64,000 bases of DNA, from positions 58,571 to 122,570 of the forward strand of contig JAMXBD010003394.1 in assembly GCA_024138025.1 (NCBI GenBank), given 5' to 3'. The number at the start of each line of letters is the position of its first letter. Positions within the stretch are counted from its first letter, which is position 1. Origin of the DNA: Combretum micranthum (taxonomy: Eukaryota; Streptophyta; Magnoliopsida; Myrtales; Combretaceae). This document shows positions 39,674 through 54,324 of this stretch, in pieces. The notes beneath the pieces were generated by a model. It was not told the DNA's origin. It did no database searches and saw nothing but the letters and a program-made list of their open reading frames with translations. Both the position numbers and the translations under genes were made by a program.

Positions 39674-40966
39674 ATGTGATGACTTTAGATTGTTTTTAAA
39701 TAATATCAATAACTTCCTAAGTTTTTAAACTAGTGTATAAGCTTAGCTTAGGATAGTTATGTTGATATAGTTTGATTGTGTGGAACAAAGATAAATACTC
39801 AGTTAGAGATTTCCTTTGATTTCTCAATCCGATCAGGTACACAATAATTTGATTGATTATTACTTAGGATAGGCATATTCAAGTTTGACCTTAATTAAAG
39901 ACTAATGAAAGTTTATTGAAATGATTTGTGGTTGAATCATGTCTAGTTCGGGGGAATGGCAACCTTATCATGATACAATAGCACGGTAGTTTAGACACTT
40001 AGTCCAAATCTTTGTCATGTTGCAATGACTCAAATCATGATGCAATGATGGTTTCTTTAATGACTGAGGTGGATAGCTAAGGGGTTAACTGTGTCGGTAT
40101 TTCTTACTTAGGCCTGGGAGGAAATATATGTTTTAGTCCATGGTTATGGGACCGTTGAACTAATGATGTTATAGATTGAGATAAGTGCAGTGTATGAAGG
40201 AGTGTGAACCCTAAATGAAGCTATTACTAATATTTATCGGTTAGATATAGGAGATATAGGTATCCGATCTATCTATATCAACTCCTTGAACAGCTGATGT
40301 TACTCAGGGGACCCCTAGAATTCCTAAGCTTGAATTGGAGTTTGAATACTCCAGTGTTATTTTTACTCACTTAACTAAAGATAATGAAGTTATGGTGAAT
40401 TATTGCATTGCATTTAGTTAAGTATGCATGGCATATGTATTTGGTTGCACTATTGTGTATTGGGCCTTTGACTCATGCTGCTACCTTGCAGGTGATTATG
40501 ATGATGAACTCTATGACGATATGGGCTATGGGATTGGCTGGGAGACACCTACAGATGATTAGGAGTGTGACCTAATAGTAGTAGTTTAGGACTTTTTGAT
40601 GTATTATTGTGAAGTGTCTAGGCTTATTTGTTAAACCTTAGAATGTAATTTTAATTTAAGTTGTATATAATGTAGCTTGCATGTATGTAAGCTTTATATG
40701 TTTGGTGTGATCTTGGGAAGATCCTCAAGTAATGAATGTGATGTATGTTATGTACATATGTGATGACCCACTACTTATGTAGTGGTAGTATTTCTTAATT
40801 CAAATCATGTGAATGTTATATCTGTTTTAAGCAAGCAATTATTACAAACCCTTTTTTTTAGATGACCTTACGTATAATACTTGGGTATTTTCTAATACTT
40901 TGGTATTATGCGTGGTTGAGGATTTGGCATGCTTAATCTATGGGTTAAGTGGGCCGGGTCCTTATA
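38374..40966 (+). mobile_element. Solo LTR (plus strand), 2593 bp
   Basis: Starts TGAAATAACCAAAGTTTAAA and ends GGGCCGGGTCCTTATA, so the usual terminal CA has become TA. Perfect 5-bp duplications ATTTC lie at 38369-38373 and 40967-40971. It sits in the opposite orientation inside the older LTR 37688-42368. A block rich in CGCCGGCG-type motifs lies at 39340-39560, and an (AT)n run at 39640-39670. No gag-pol motif. Confidence 0.85.
39335..39560 (+). repeat. G+C-rich CGCCGGCG repeat block inside LTR
   Basis: Related words include GCCGTCGACG, AACGCCACCG, AACGCCGCTGGCGTAGAGC and CCGCCGGCGTTGAG, some inverted relative to others. This block stands out against the A+T-rich LTR. Confidence 0.6.
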
Positions 40967-42373
40967 ATTTCCATGTATAACTCCACTCTCGGATACTGCC
41001 ACACATTGATCGTCGGTTTGTCGCGGTTATAACATGAATACTCTCCATCTATTACCAATAGCCATGCACAAAAATTATATACATCATTAATTTCGGATAG
41101 TTCTTAAGTCAATTTTAGCTTCTATCCTAAACAAGCACAAGCACATACATAGTATACGCGTACCTGGAAGTAGTTTCGTTCCAAACCAGTATCCACTACC
41201 TGGAGTATAAATAATTAAAATTTTCAAAATCTTCTATTTGTCTCACATAAACTCTCATATATGCATAAAACTCTTAGTCCTATTCAATTATAACTTAGAT
41301 CCTAAAGTTTTAAAGTGTACTTAGTTTGTGAAGCAAATAGTTTAATGAATTTAATCATTTTTAGGCTACAAAAGAGAGATTTATAAGGTATTATATCATG
41401 TATAAACTAGTATATAAGTGCGTATAGGGTTAAGTATAATTTAGGTGGAGAAAAAGGTCAATGTGGGGATACATGGGGCGTACAGGGGGGAACACAACTT
41501 GATGTATCTCCCCATGTTCTATTCTAGGTAAAGTTTCAAAAAAATACAGAGAGGAACACGGTCAAGAACATTAGGTTGTGTACACGCGGTATTCTTTGAC
41601 AACCTCCTATTATGAAAAACTCAGAGAGAAACACGAGTGGATACATGCAACCATGTACTAACCATGTTATTCTAGAAAAACATGATTTAACTCAAGAAGA
41701 GATACACGACCTAGTACATAAGGCTGTGTATTGGCCGTGTACTTCCATAAATATGTCCATATTATGAATTTTCATCCGTTTGCAGCTCGAAACCCTATTT
41801 TAATCATTCCAAACAAATTTTCATTACCCTAAATACCATAAACACATAACTTTGCTATGATCTACCAAAGTTAACACTCCAAAACATCTTTGATCTTCTT
41901 TATACTTTTGTCAAATGTTCTCTTATAGAAACTAAACCCCTAATTACATATTTTTCAATGAAAATAACGTTCAAAAGGTTGAAACATGTTAAAATCTTTA
42001 CCTTTCCAAAAATCAAGTACACCATCTCCCTTCTTCACCTTCAAATATTCCTCCATGAGTTAGTCTCAAAATATCTCCTTCTCCTCTTTAAGTGTCATTA
42101 TTGTTGATTCTGATTAGATTTCTTCAAGTATTCTTGTGCTTTTATTAAGAGGGATGAATGAAAGTTTTTGCATGTAAGGGGAGAAATGAAAGTTTCTATA
42201 GAATATGATAGGGATTTTGGGGTAGTTGTCACCTAAGATCAATATACGTTAATTTAAACCAACACATCTTTTAAATTTTATAATGATGGACAATTTTAAT
42301 CTCATTAAAAAATCTTAATTTACTTTTTAGCCATTACACTTTATTTTAATTAACTTTGGGGTATTTCATCAAT

Positions 42374-43183
42374 ATTTTGACGTTTTTCTATTTGAATCCT
42401 AAATCTATTTTGATTCTTTTTTATTTAAATCCGCAACACATATTGAAGTTTATAAAATTAAACTCTTATCAATGCTGTTAGTTTTTCCATTAACTTTTTA
42501 TATAAAGAAAAATATTATTGGTCTAAAATTGTTAATTTTATAACAAAATGATCAAATAAAGATTAAAAAAATAAATTAATAAAAATATATTTAAAAAATT
42601 AAAAACATAAAATCTATAGAAAACTCAAAAAAGGTGAAAAGAAATAAACTGTTAAAAAAGTTTCGATAAGCTCTTGACATCATTTTGGATGGGTTGCGTT
42701 CATGTGGAAGCTCTTGATGGCTGTGAGGGAGATGGCGAGGGTGACGTGTTGGTTCATTAGCACACAACTTTGGTTGAAGATGGCTTAGAACTGCACTATG
42801 GTGATGGGGAGAAGACAACTCAGTGCAAGTTGGTGGGGAGGATTTGTAAATGGCTTAGCTTAATGGGTTGTGGTTGTAGTTTCTTGGTTCAATTGCAAAT
42901 GGTGAAGTGGTTTGATGATTGTTTTGTTAGAGAAACCAACGGTTTGACAAGTGGATGTGGATTGTGACTCGGTTTACCAGGTGGTTTAAGTATGGTAGAG
43001 ATATGGCTTGTGGCTTACAATGGTTTAAAGTCTTCTAGGGTAGTGCTATCGTTTAAAAACGTGAAGTTCAACGATTCGTGATGGGTTCCGGCGATGTGCT
43101 TGTTACTTTACGATGGATGATGTGTGTGGGAGTCATGTCGTGTCGTGGTGGATTTTGATTTCTAAAGCGTTGGTAGTTTTTGA
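42374..43183. other. Unclassified DNA between elements
   Basis: The first ~200 bp resemble half of a Mutator-like MITE (TCTATTTGAATCCTAAATCT, repeated in variant form 40 bp on). The G+T-rich stretch 42690-43170 has no recognised protein match despite open frames. Confidence 0.35.
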
Positions 43184-43772
43184 TAGAGATGGGCATATGA
43201 GCCAAGATATGTTAGCCTCTTTGTTAAACAAGCTAGAATTTCTTGGCCCGCAAGCTAAATAGGCCAAAGTGGCTTCAAGTGATTTTATTTTTCTTTTGAT
43301 TTTTTATATTAATTTGTATGAAAGTTGATACATTTAAGTATTTTAGGGTTCTAAATATATTTCAACGATTAATTTTATTGCAATTTAATTACTTATAGAT
43401 AAAAACAAGTTTTTATAATAATTTATAAGTTTCATATTACGTTTAAACCAATATATTTATACCCAAAAAGAATGTTATAATGCATTTGGTGTGTATATCA
43501 ACCCATCGCCCTCCATAATATACCATTAACAATGGTCACTAATACATTATTATTTTTATTTAATTTGAAAATTTTGTTGGTTTTTGAACATTTCCCTTTT
43601 TTTTTTTTTTACATTTTTAGCTCACGAGCTAGCTCAACCCATCAATGGCTAGTTAATGGGCTAAAACAGCTAGGTAAAATTGGTCTGCTTTTAAATGGTT
43701 TAATTTTGGCTAGCCCTAGCATGTTTTCTAAACAAGTTAATAGGCTGGTCCATGCTCATTCACCCTGCTCTA
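43184..43772. mobile_element. Possible hAT-type MITE, 589 bp
   Basis: The left end TAGAGATGGGCA and reverse-complemented right end TAGAGCAGGGTGA form short inverted repeats of hAT type. Subterminal AGCTAG/GGGCTA words are repeated. The 8-bp flanks match poorly (about 4-5 of 8), so the ends or family are uncertain. Confidence 0.4.
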
Positions 43773-46550
43773 ATTTCTAGTGTGGATTAGTTTGAGTTTG
43801 ACGAGACTTGATGAAGGACATAATTAATGTTGCGAAGCTTGGTCGATGACTCGTGTTACATTTTGATTCTGGTTTTTAGAGAGAGAAAGCATTGAGTTTT
43901 AGAGAGAGAAAATGAGAATATTACAAATATATGTGTAATTTAAATAATTTGATTAATAAATTGCTAAAATTACATATATCACAAATATTAACTTTCAATT
44001 AGCACCTACACTATAATAATTAGAGGTTTGTCTACAACCTCTGAGTACTTCTTTTCTTATACTAAATAGCACCCAGTAGTTGATGACGGGTAGAATAAAA
44101 ATAGCTCACCTTAAAAACAAGCAAAGAAGCACACGAATAATAACTTACTTTAGAACAGTTAGTGTGGTTTTCAAAAACAATTTTGTACCCTATCTAAACT
44201 CTTCAATGACTTTCTCCTTCTAATAGTGAAGAAAGCAAGATGTTACTACTTGAATAAACATAGAATCACACCCATCATAGTTCACACTTCACATAAGTCA
44301 ACACTTCTTCAACATGTTTATGAGGGAAGATGCAAATTATAAATAAAAACTAAACATCCAGCAAATTGAAGTGCTTATAACAATCAAACAAACAAACACT
44401 AAAGTGCTTGTATGCATAAAATTGGCCTTTAATTCATTGTTACTTCCAAGTGTTTGATTTACTACTTTATTTAAAAGATCATTTACTTGATTCTTTCAAA
44501 ATACCTATATCATTGATAAGATCCAAAACCAAATACTTGATTCAATACATTATTTAAAGATGTGATCTTATCATCCATATGCATATACAATCAGCACTAT
44601 TGCTAACCAAGCCTCGAACAATGTGATTACCATGAAACTAGTGGATCTATATGAACAAATAACACATTTAGAAAGAGAAGTACATCTCAAAGGCTAATGA
44701 AAGAACTGAAAATGAATAATCCCCAACCTAAATGAAATCAACATACAAAGATATTGCTAATATACATTTCATATTTTGAAAGTTTAAAAACAATAAAAAT
44801 TAGGTGGTCATAAATTTCATCATGTCCACTATATAAAATTTATCATGACATAAAACATAAAGCAAACTTAAACTCCTAACCATAACATCAAGTGCAATTT
44901 CAACAACTCCACTGCTGCTAGGCTGCTACAAACTAAGTAAATTAAAAATCGATCCCTATTATTTCAACTGATTTAATATCAAGACAGAATAATTACTCAT
45001 TCCATGGAAACATAAAAAAATTAAAAAAAAAAATCAAACTAGATTTCTTGGCTCTTAAAATGAAGATTTATATATCCACTAGACAAAAGCAAATGATGAA
45101 AACAAACTCAAAATAATGAGCAATAGTATAACTATAACAATTGTATAAAAAAATCAGTCATGAAACTAAGAAATTCCAAACAACAAGGAAAAGAAAACCT
45201 TAATAATCAATAAACTTAACCAAAATTAGAGTTCTAAAAATTTGAAACGAAGAAAGAAGAACAACTTACTATCATAGAAATTGAGAAAATAGGGAGAACG
45301 ACACCATGGTGAACTTCCAATCCTGAAATTGGTGTGTCAATTTCTGCATCTCGCGAGTTGCAATCTCAGCTAAACATGAGAGGCAAAGAGTAGAATAAAG
45401 TATTAGGGTAAGCTGGTGAGATGAGGGACAAGGGTAGATGACCTGGGGATCTACTTTACTACCTAATGCTACTTTGCTAGGGTTAAAGGTAGAGAAAGAG
45501 AGAATAGTAGCATTCTGGTGGTTCGTGAGTTATGAAAGAAGAGAGAAAGTTAATGTTCAAAAATTCTTTTCCAATGGGCTGGGTTAAAATGATATGCAAA
45601 TAGCCAAATTCAATGACATAATTTTTTGAATATATGTACATATGTTACATGATTTGATTCGATCGAAACCATTTTGTTGGTTTAATGTTATAAACCTAAA
45701 CCAAACCAATAACCGAATGCCATAGGACGAGCCGAATCCTAAGATATTAACAATCCACGAGATACACCACTTTAAGTTGAATACACTAAAACTCTCTAAA
45801 CTTTAAAGCACATCTCAATTTTGATTTTTCAAATTTTGAAATCCTTTAACAATTTGGAAAACACTTTGTTGGTGGTTAGTTGTTAACTATCAATTTATTA
45901 TTGGGATTAAATACTGAAAAATCAATTCAAACACCTGGGCTAAAGCTCAAGAGCGAAGGTGAATTGATTTTTAGTTTTAGGATTATTTTATCTTTTTTTT
46001 TTAACTATATTGGTGTTTAAATGATTCAATTCGATGAATTAAACAATACATGAACAAAATAAAGTAACTTACAATAATTAAAGAGAGAAGGAATAAAGAG
46101 ATGAAGTCATAATATAAAGCGAAGTTTGGTCCAGTTGCTAGTCTTCACAGTCATACAATTGCCTCCTAACGAAAGACTTCACACACTACTTTGTTAATAT
46201 CAAACAAATTGTTCTCAAAGAGCTATACACAAACACCACTAAAGGTTTTACTGGAAAAATTCACTCAAGTTGTGCCTTTTACACATATTACAATTTTACA
46301 CTAAAGGCACAACTTTTGTCCTCATAAGATTACTTGACAAATGTAAGAGTAGTGCTTTTCAAAAGATTGAGCTTAAAGGTACACTTAATCTTTATAAGAG
46401 GAATTTGCTAAAAATAAATAACAAGACAATTGGGTGGATAATTAATTTCAAGATATCTGTAAGTAATTTAATGACTCAATGATGTGCCTAAAATGCTCTG
46501 TAACAAAATATGATATGCCCAAAACGCTATAAACTATTTGTTCTGTAACC
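43773..46550. other. Unclassified DNA, no gene recognised
   Basis: A+T-rich with many stops. The minus strand from 45600 to 45200 is C/T-rich and has a short ATG frame at about 45350-45275, but nothing continues it. It could be decayed retroelement or pseudogene DNA. Confidence 0.3.
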
Positions 46551-46555
46551 GAAGG

Positions 46556-49500
46556 TGTAAACCCCCAAAATTTTTTATAATTCTTAGAAAATAATCCTAG
46601 AAGTTCAAATATCCAAACTTTAAATCCCGAAAATCGACTCAAGATAAAAACCAAATTCTAGACCGAGTCAAACACCGGAAACGAAACCCTAAAAAATCGA
46701 ACCAAGTTAAAACTTAATTCTAAATAAGATAAAAAACGAGATTTCTTAATTTGAGAAATAGGGAACCCTCAAAAGACGAAATATATAAAGTCTAACTATC
46801 GGTTGAAACAAACATCGTACATCAATCAAATCACCTAACTGTTCCTAACACGCAAATCAAGACAATATATCCAAATAACGATCAACAAAAAAATCTTAAA
46901 ACCCTCGATGAAATTCAGAATAAGAATTTCAATTTTCACTAAAAGTCAAACTGAGTCAACTCATAACCCTAGACTCGGTTAAACGATCCCGAGAACTAAA
47001 GACTATTAAATAATCTCAAGTAAAATAAGATAAACCTTTGATAACAAACTAAAAAATATAAAACGGTCAAAATAAAAAAATTATACGATCTTACGAATAT
47101 CTCGACGAAACCAGAAGTCAAACCAGAACCCTAAAATCAACAAAGCTTATAACGAACCCTAGTGTTTAAGATTCGGTAATCCCGCGCTTTCAAATCCTAA
47201 AAAATGAAATTAAGTTAATAGCTTAAAATAGTTCGTAATAACATAGGGTAATATAAAAATATCAGATTCGCGAATTTTGAGTGTCCTTCGGACTCAAACG
47301 GGATCAGCTTTCGAAAATCATGTCCCGGAGCTCGGAATATTAAAAATATTTCATTTATACCAATAGACTCGAAAAAATAAGGATTCCAAAATATCAGTTT
47401 TAGAATTTTTTGGTAACTAAAAATTACAGATATCGCATTATTACGCGTATTTTTATTACTACCGGTACTTTAATTGTCTAGTCTGCTATTCATAGTCCTT
47501 TTCTACTATTCATTACAGTTTCACTATCTTTACTTTTTTTTACACCTATTTCTTACACCCACATATCTATTTTCTTACTTTTTATATTTCCAATACATCT
47601 TATATAAAATTATATCTTACATATTAATTATTTTCTTACAAAATTCACCCAAAAAATCAACTCACTTCCTCTCTCTTCCTCAAGGCCGGCGCTACCCCCT
47701 CTCTTCACTCAATTATTTTTCTTTTTCAATTTATTTTATTAGATAAAAAATTCACTCCAAAAATTCTATAAATTCCCCCTTCCTCTTTTTTTCTTTCACT
47801 ATCAAAACTCTCTCAAATTCTCTACACAAACACTCTCCATAAACTTTTCCTCTACCAAAACTCTCTTTCACTACATACCCACAAGAATTTCTCTTTAAGC
47901 AATACAACTACCATCTCTCCATAACCACATAACCATACATTCACTACCATCTTCATACCACATAAATACCTTAGGTAAAAATTTCTTTCAACCATTGAGT
48001 TATCTATGTCATGTAACTTAGCATGAATGGTGTTGTTTTGAAACTCATATGTGTAGTAAAAGTAATAACATGTTCATGTTTTGTTCTTGCACACAAACTT
48101 CTTATTTTATGTTAACTTTATTATTGTTATAATATCTACTAAATATATTTATGTATTTATATATAATCTTTAGAGCATATAAGCTCACTTGTTATTTATT
48201 TATTTCATGCTTTGCAATTTATTTATTTCCTTCTTTTCTTTAAGACTAGTCTTTCTAGTCTTAGATTTGTCCATATCAAGTCAAAACAATCTTTTGTTTA
48301 TTTTCTTTAATCTTTCGGGACTAGTTCATTCTTAGTCCCGGGATGCCTTGATAAAGCTAAGGTCGAATACTTGACCGGCATACCTTGATGAAGTTAAGGT
48401 TCCCAATACTTGATATTTTACTTTCTTGCTTATTATTTGTTTCTAGTATTTTCTTATGTTTTTATTATTTTATATGCTCATGATACTTGCATCTACATAA
48501 TGTTAATGTCTCAACTAATCTAAAAGTAGAATTTCATTTTTTTAAAGGAACTCAAAACTAGATTTTCTATTATGTGATTTGTCATAAAATAATAAAGTTA
48601 TAAAACTAAAGTAATACAAGTTTTCTCAAAGTTTTCTTAAATAACAAAGATAGTTTACCAAGGAAACATATTAAATAAATATTTTCTTTATATATTATGG
48701 TAACCTAAGTTTTAGTAAAATAATTTGTTAATATTAAAAGTTTTTACAAAAAGCTTAAAATTTAAACTGTTTTTCACTCCATAACAAAACTAAGGAACAA
48801 ACTAGTTTTTTAAGTTAAGATAAATTCAACCCATAAAGTTATGAACCCACTTAGGAAAAATAATGATTTTTAAAAGAAGGAACTTATTTTCAAAAGATTA
48901 TAAATAAAGTAAGATTAATAATAATGGATTTTTATCAATAAAGATAATTCTTTTTAAAAGAAATGAAAGAACAAGTTTTGGAAAACAAAAGCTTATATTT
49001 TAGAAATGAATATAAGAAAACAAGACTCATTTTCTAAAACCATTCTAAATACAAAATTATGAAAAGGTTTTCAACAACTTAATATACTTTTGATAAATTG
49101 TTCTTAAATCACTAGGAGTAAAATTTATGCAAAACTAAAGGTTAAAGAAAAATTTAACTTGTTTTGGAAAAAGGAATGAAGAAAAAAAAATAAGAATATA
49201 CTCATTTAGAATGAAAATATAAAGTTTCTTCCAAAGACTTGAAAAGGAATTTATCAAGATAAGTTTTAACACTTTAAAAGGAATTGTTTTATGAAATAAA
49301 TTGTTGAGACACTACCATTAAAAATCTTGCATATAAAGTGAGCTTATCTATATACTCAAAGGATTTATCAATTATATGTACATATATATATATATATATA
49401 TATATCTATATGTTTACCAAAGGATTTTTGAATGAGGTTGAGTTAGAAAATGGATTTGCAAAAGTTTAAAAATAATTCGTTTTAAATATGTACCTGACTT

Positions 49501-50915
49501 TTTCGGAACCCAAATGACCTTTTATGACAAAGATAAGTTTAGAAATGGATACATCTTTTCGAATAGGTAGAAAATGATATATTATATGCGAAATTCCGAG
49601 TTAAAATGAACAAAGTTATAGCCATTTTAAGTTGGAATTTCCTCTTATACGATTTTACTACGATTTTAAGAAAAGTTTAGAATCTCCAAGAATAGAAATT
49701 TCATGAAAGACTTATCCAGGGTATTTCTTTTGTCTAGGTGACGAAAGATACGAGATTACCCTACCAAGGATTACTACGATTAAGAAGATCGCAAAATGGA
49801 CGAGTGAGTTATTCCTCCTAATTTCGTTACCTTGCTTGTGCTTGTAAAGTAGTGGCATTAGTATACTAAGAAAAGATAAAAATGGATATATATTTGGGAA
49901 ATTTGGGATTATGTATATGTGATTCTATGTTTATGTATGAAATGAGAATTAAGAATATCGCAACTTCGAACTGTTTGTTTAAATAATTTTGTTTACTTAC
50001 TTGTATGACTGTTTATTGTTTGCTAAATTGATTGATTGCCCCTAATAAACCTTAATAAGGTTTGGCTTAAGAAAACTAAAACCCTCACGCATAGCATCCA
50101 TCGAGTCACATCTTTTTCGGAAGGCTGCTACTCCTACGCGTAGAGTTGGATTGGCTGTGATCGTGCGGTGCCACGGGCCATGTTCCTTCCTGGAGAATCC
50201 AAATCGCTTGGGGAAAGCGACTCTAGGTTTGGAGCCGAGCCAACTGAACGCTGTGGGTGAGGACCTGGGGACTAGCAGTAGGAGGTCGAGGACCTTCAAC
50301 CCGATTCCCTAACCTTTGATACGGAGGGGTAAATCCGTTCTATATATGGTTTCCAGATAACTATATATATTTGTGTAATCATGTGATTGTTGTATTGAAT
50401 GCATAGCTCATGTGTGATTATATAAATAAACTTGTTTGAATATTCGGTGCGAATAAAAAGGAATATCTCACTAAGCTAGTTATAGCTTATACCCCTATAG
50501 ATTTTGTTGAAACAGGTATACCCGTAGATTAAATCGAGGATCATGATATTAAGGAAGTCATGGAAGGATGTAAGCTTCTATGAAGGAAATGGAATCATAA
50601 GATGAAATAGTTTTGTAAGATTCTTTATATGTAATGACCTATATGATTAGTAATATTTATCTATTTGAAGACAATAGAGGAATATGCCCCTAAGAATTGA
50701 AATGTAATATGTTTATGTTTTATGATAAGTATTCTTTTTGCCTTGTTACTTATTTATTATCAATATAAATTGCGCTACTCCGATGCGTTCCCTTGGTTGT
50801 GATGTACGCCTTGTACATGATATGGAAGCCTTTGCGAGACTAACGTAGTCATTCCTAGGCTTCAGTATTGTGTACGGCGGACTGCCACGTTTAGGGTACC
50901 CCTCGGGGCGTGACG
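46556..50915 (+). mobile_element. Solo LTR B (plus strand), 4360 bp
   Basis: Starts TGTAAACCCCCAAAATTT and ends CGGGGCGTGACG, the last CA apparently mutated to CG. Flanks GAAGG (46551-46555) and AAAGG (50916-50920) match at 4/5. It is the closest relative of LTR A: both contain CTCAAACGGGATCAG, CCGGAGCTCGGAAT, a TATA-like box (47767-47774 here), a CT-rich leader with GGCCGGC, TTAGGTAA near 47970, and TTTAGGGTACC near the end. It is longer than A, partly because it has a 270-bp G+C-richer block at 50040-50310. No gag-pol motif. Confidence 0.82.
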
Positions 50916-50920
50916 AAAGG

Positions 50921-52934
50921 GTTGAAAATTATGAAACTCATCAAGAATAAATATTTTCTTTGGTGTTTTTATATTTTAATTTTAGGAAATAAAGAAAGAA
51001 ACGATTTGAACAACGTTAGTTATGGACATGATGCACCGAAACTAACCCAAACTACACTAACCCTAAAATTGATATGACTCATGATCTAATTTTAACGGTG
51101 TGTTCGCCACAATCAATAAAAGGTTGATAAGAACAAGATCTCGCCACAATAAATAAAAACTGATAAGAGAAAGGAACAAAACAAGCATCTAATAGGGTTT
51201 TTGAATTCAAAGACAATCTATCTTTCAATTATATGGAGAGGACTATTTATAGTAGTCCAAAGAATAATAAAATACCTATAAAATGACTAAAATACCCTTA
51301 ATAATAATCCTAATAAAGGACTTCATTTCACCACCTTCAACACAAGTCTTATTGCTACTCTCATAGACTCCATCTTCTCTTATGCTCAAAATCATGTAAT
51401 TTCTCTCAACACAAGTTCTTTCTTCATGCACCTCATAGTTTGATTCCCATCATCTTCCTAGGGTTGTTGATGATTTGTCCCCAAATCGACGAGGTAGAAA
51501 TTCTCAACTACATAGGTTGTAAATTGATTCTCATCATTTAACTAACTCCTCCAAATCTGCCTAAAGTTTTCTACTTATTGCTTCTCCAAAAAACGAACAT
51601 TGGCTAAATAATAACATTTTTGCCCCTACAATAAATGTTTCCAATGACTATTTTCTATCAATTAGTGTCTAGACATCATAGGCTATCATTATGATGCCTC
51701 TTGCAAAGACGCAACAGAAATTGTTATGAATACACCCTAATATCCAAATGCTAGACCATTACACCATGATCAAATGATCATGTGAAACATGCCCATGGGA
51801 TTTGGATGATAATAGCAACACACATGATTAAATTGCTAATCATGCTATTGTTCGAATACTAGTTATGTAATGTATTTTCTCATCAAAATTCAACTTGAAC
51901 CCTCATGTTTAGCAGTCTCCCATATTTAAATGTGGACAACCATTGATCAATTAACTTCCCCTCAAAAAAACACTCCCCCTTACTTAAGCATCTGGGTTGA
52001 AGGAAAATTTTAGCAAAATAGGTTCAAATTTTGATACTTAATTAGAAGAAATTAATTTACATTTAGCAGGCCATACAACATACATACATGTTTATTATAT
52101 AACCCAAAATTTCTTCCCCTTTGGCCCCATCAAAGAGATAAGTATTTCAATGCGTTTAATTTAAAAATTGGTACATGACATGTGTAATTTTAGCTACCAT
52201 TAAGATGCTACCTTTTTGGTGTCTATATGCTACATAACCATACCATTCTCATCATAAAAAGAACAAGTTCATGGTAAAAAGTACACAACCTCATGAGTAA
52301 ACTCTCAATACAAGTTCATATTTTTATCATAAACATGCAAGATCATGTCAAACATGTATATTCCAACACATTACAAATATGTGCATGTTTCAGCCAATAG
52401 AGCATGAATTTTCTGCAAGGGTGCACAATATAATATAACCATTGATAAGAGGTTCACTCAACAATTGTTTAACATTGCACCTGCAAGTTAAAAAGAAGAA
52501 GAGATTGGTAAAAAATATATACAACATTATCAACATCATGAGTTGAACAATGCAAGCAAACATCTTCATCAAAGCCTTCAATTTTATTTCTCGAATTGAT
52601 CTATGAACTTCATTATAGAGGAAATCATATCATCCTTATATGTTTTTGCTAGATTGCCTTTAGCTTTCAATTTGTGAGTTTTCATTATCATAGCAATTGA
52701 GTGAAAAACTAGATAACAAGATAGACTTAGCAATGAGAATTTACCAGTAGATGGCTCAATTGTAATTCTCAAGAAATCTTATTTTGATATGGTAGAATGA
52801 AAACTGATGAAGACAATTGAATCCCCAACGTGGAGCTGGAAAAAATGATTGACTCACAAGGAGAGACATCTATAAATTGACACTTCTGATCTTCTTTCCT
52901 TTACTCTTTTATCTTTCACATTTACATGCTATAT
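50921..52934. other. Unclassified DNA with a minus-strand TATA-like motif
   Basis: On the minus strand, CTATAAATAGTCCTCTCC at about 51256-51239 looks like a TATA box with a start region, as in many plant LTRs, but I found no coding sequence or LTR ends for it. The rest is A+T-rich with no recognised gene. Confidence 0.3.
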
Positions 52935-52943
52935 GTTTACTTT

Positions 52944-53332
52944 GGGATAAGTTACACCGAAATGTCCTAATGTTTGGGACTAAATTCATTTGAGATCCTA
53001 ACATTTTGAGTAGTTTAAAAGAGGTCCAAACGTTTAGAGAAGTGGGTTAATTGAGGTTCCAATATTTTTTAGTGGTTCAAAAAGGGATCACAATGTTTGG
53101 AGAAGTGGGTCGATTGAGGTCTCCATTGACATGTGTCAATAGAGAAATATTTAATTAAAACTCGAAAAACCCTTCTTCTAATGTCTCCATTGACATGTAT
53201 CAATAGGAGAAATATTTAATTAAAACTTAGAAGACATTTTTCCAAACGTTGAGACCTTTTTGAAATTTTCGAAACGTTAGGACCTTAAATGAACTTACTT
53301 CCAAACGTTGGGAACTTCTATTGCGATTTACC
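52944..53332. mobile_element. Mutator-like MITE, 389 bp
   Basis: The left end reads GGGATAAGTTACACCGAAAT; the reverse complement of the right end reads GGTAAATCGCAATAGAAG; similarity runs for about 90 bp through AGTTCATTTAAGGTCCTAAC-type sequence. Nine-bp flanks GTTTACTTT (52935-52943) and GTTTAATTT (53333-53341) match at 8/9. Two copies of TCTCCATTGACATGT lie in the centre. Confidence 0.8.
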
Positions 53333-53341
53333 GTTTAATTT

Positions 53342-54324
53342 TTTTCCCCTCATTTATATTTTCACTTTTTAACCCACTTCTTTCCTCTCTAATTTTAGAG
53401 AGAAATTTGTGGAAAATGAAGGAAAACAAATACAATTACTAAATTGTCCCCTTATTAATATTTCATAAAAACAATATAAAGGTAATTTTGTTAATTACTA
53501 TCTCTATTTTTCTTAATTTCTTTCATAATTTACCAAACATAAAATAAAGATTCCACCTTCCATTTCCACCATTTTCTTTCCACCCATTTCCATTGATTTC
53601 TACTTTTGAGAAATTCTCCAAACACTACATAAGGGAAAGAAATCACAAAAAAAATTTTGAGACTTGATCTTCAGTCCCTAGAGATGACTTTTAGGTCTAT
53701 ACAAGATTCATTCCGACAATGAAAGAAATATAGCATCTTAGCAATAGTGTTGAAAATGCTCATCTGCTCAAAATTAAATAATAGGTTTTGAGTGTACTAC
53801 ACATTGCCACACAAGAAAAAAAAATCTTTATCAAGAGTTCTTGAACTCAGAGGGGAAAAAAGAAAAAGATTAGAAAATTAATTAGATACCTTTTATATGG
53901 TTTCCAAGTCAATTGTTAGGAAGGTGGCATAAGGGCTCATGGTACAAGAGAGGGCATATTATTTTGGGAAAGTAGTAGACTTCAAAGAAGTGCGTATTAT
54001 TGTCGGCAAGTATGCCCCAACCCTAAAATGTAGGTTAGATTCCTCTTCTATTATCTTGCTTTGCTTTCTTGAGTGCAAAACACCCCCTGTAGATTTTGGT
54101 AGCTTGATGCAATATACTAGTTAGGAGAGGAAAGGTCAAGATACTATCAAGATGAGGCTTATAAGACAAATTCACCAACCTGATCTAGCTTCTCCCAAAT
54201 GTGAAGAATTGTTTCATTCATTAACTCTAAAGTAAAATAACCCTAGAAAGAAATTACTACGGGAATTGAATGGAAATCAATCAAATGGAGATCATGAAGA
54301 TGGTGGAAGGATTCTTTTGTACAT
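53342..54324. other. Unclassified DNA
   Basis: A+T-rich, no recognised gene. A frame at 53939-54124 is short and without a known motif. Confidence 0.3.

Larger units (their letters stand above)
37688..42368 (-). mobile_element. Old minus-strand LTR interrupted by a younger solo LTR
   Basis: On the minus strand the right side starts TGAAATACCCCAAAGTTA at 42368, like the LTR at 3893-7473. The left side ends GATCCTACA at 37688. Minus-strand sequence on both sides of 38374-40966 joins smoothly (around TAGATCAGGATTTGTCGG). Removing the insert leaves about 2.1 kb. The flanks CTAAA (left) and TCAAT (right) do not match; an alternative left end at 37674 would give TCAAC against TCAAT. It may be a recombinant or partly deleted LTR. 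Confidence 0.55.
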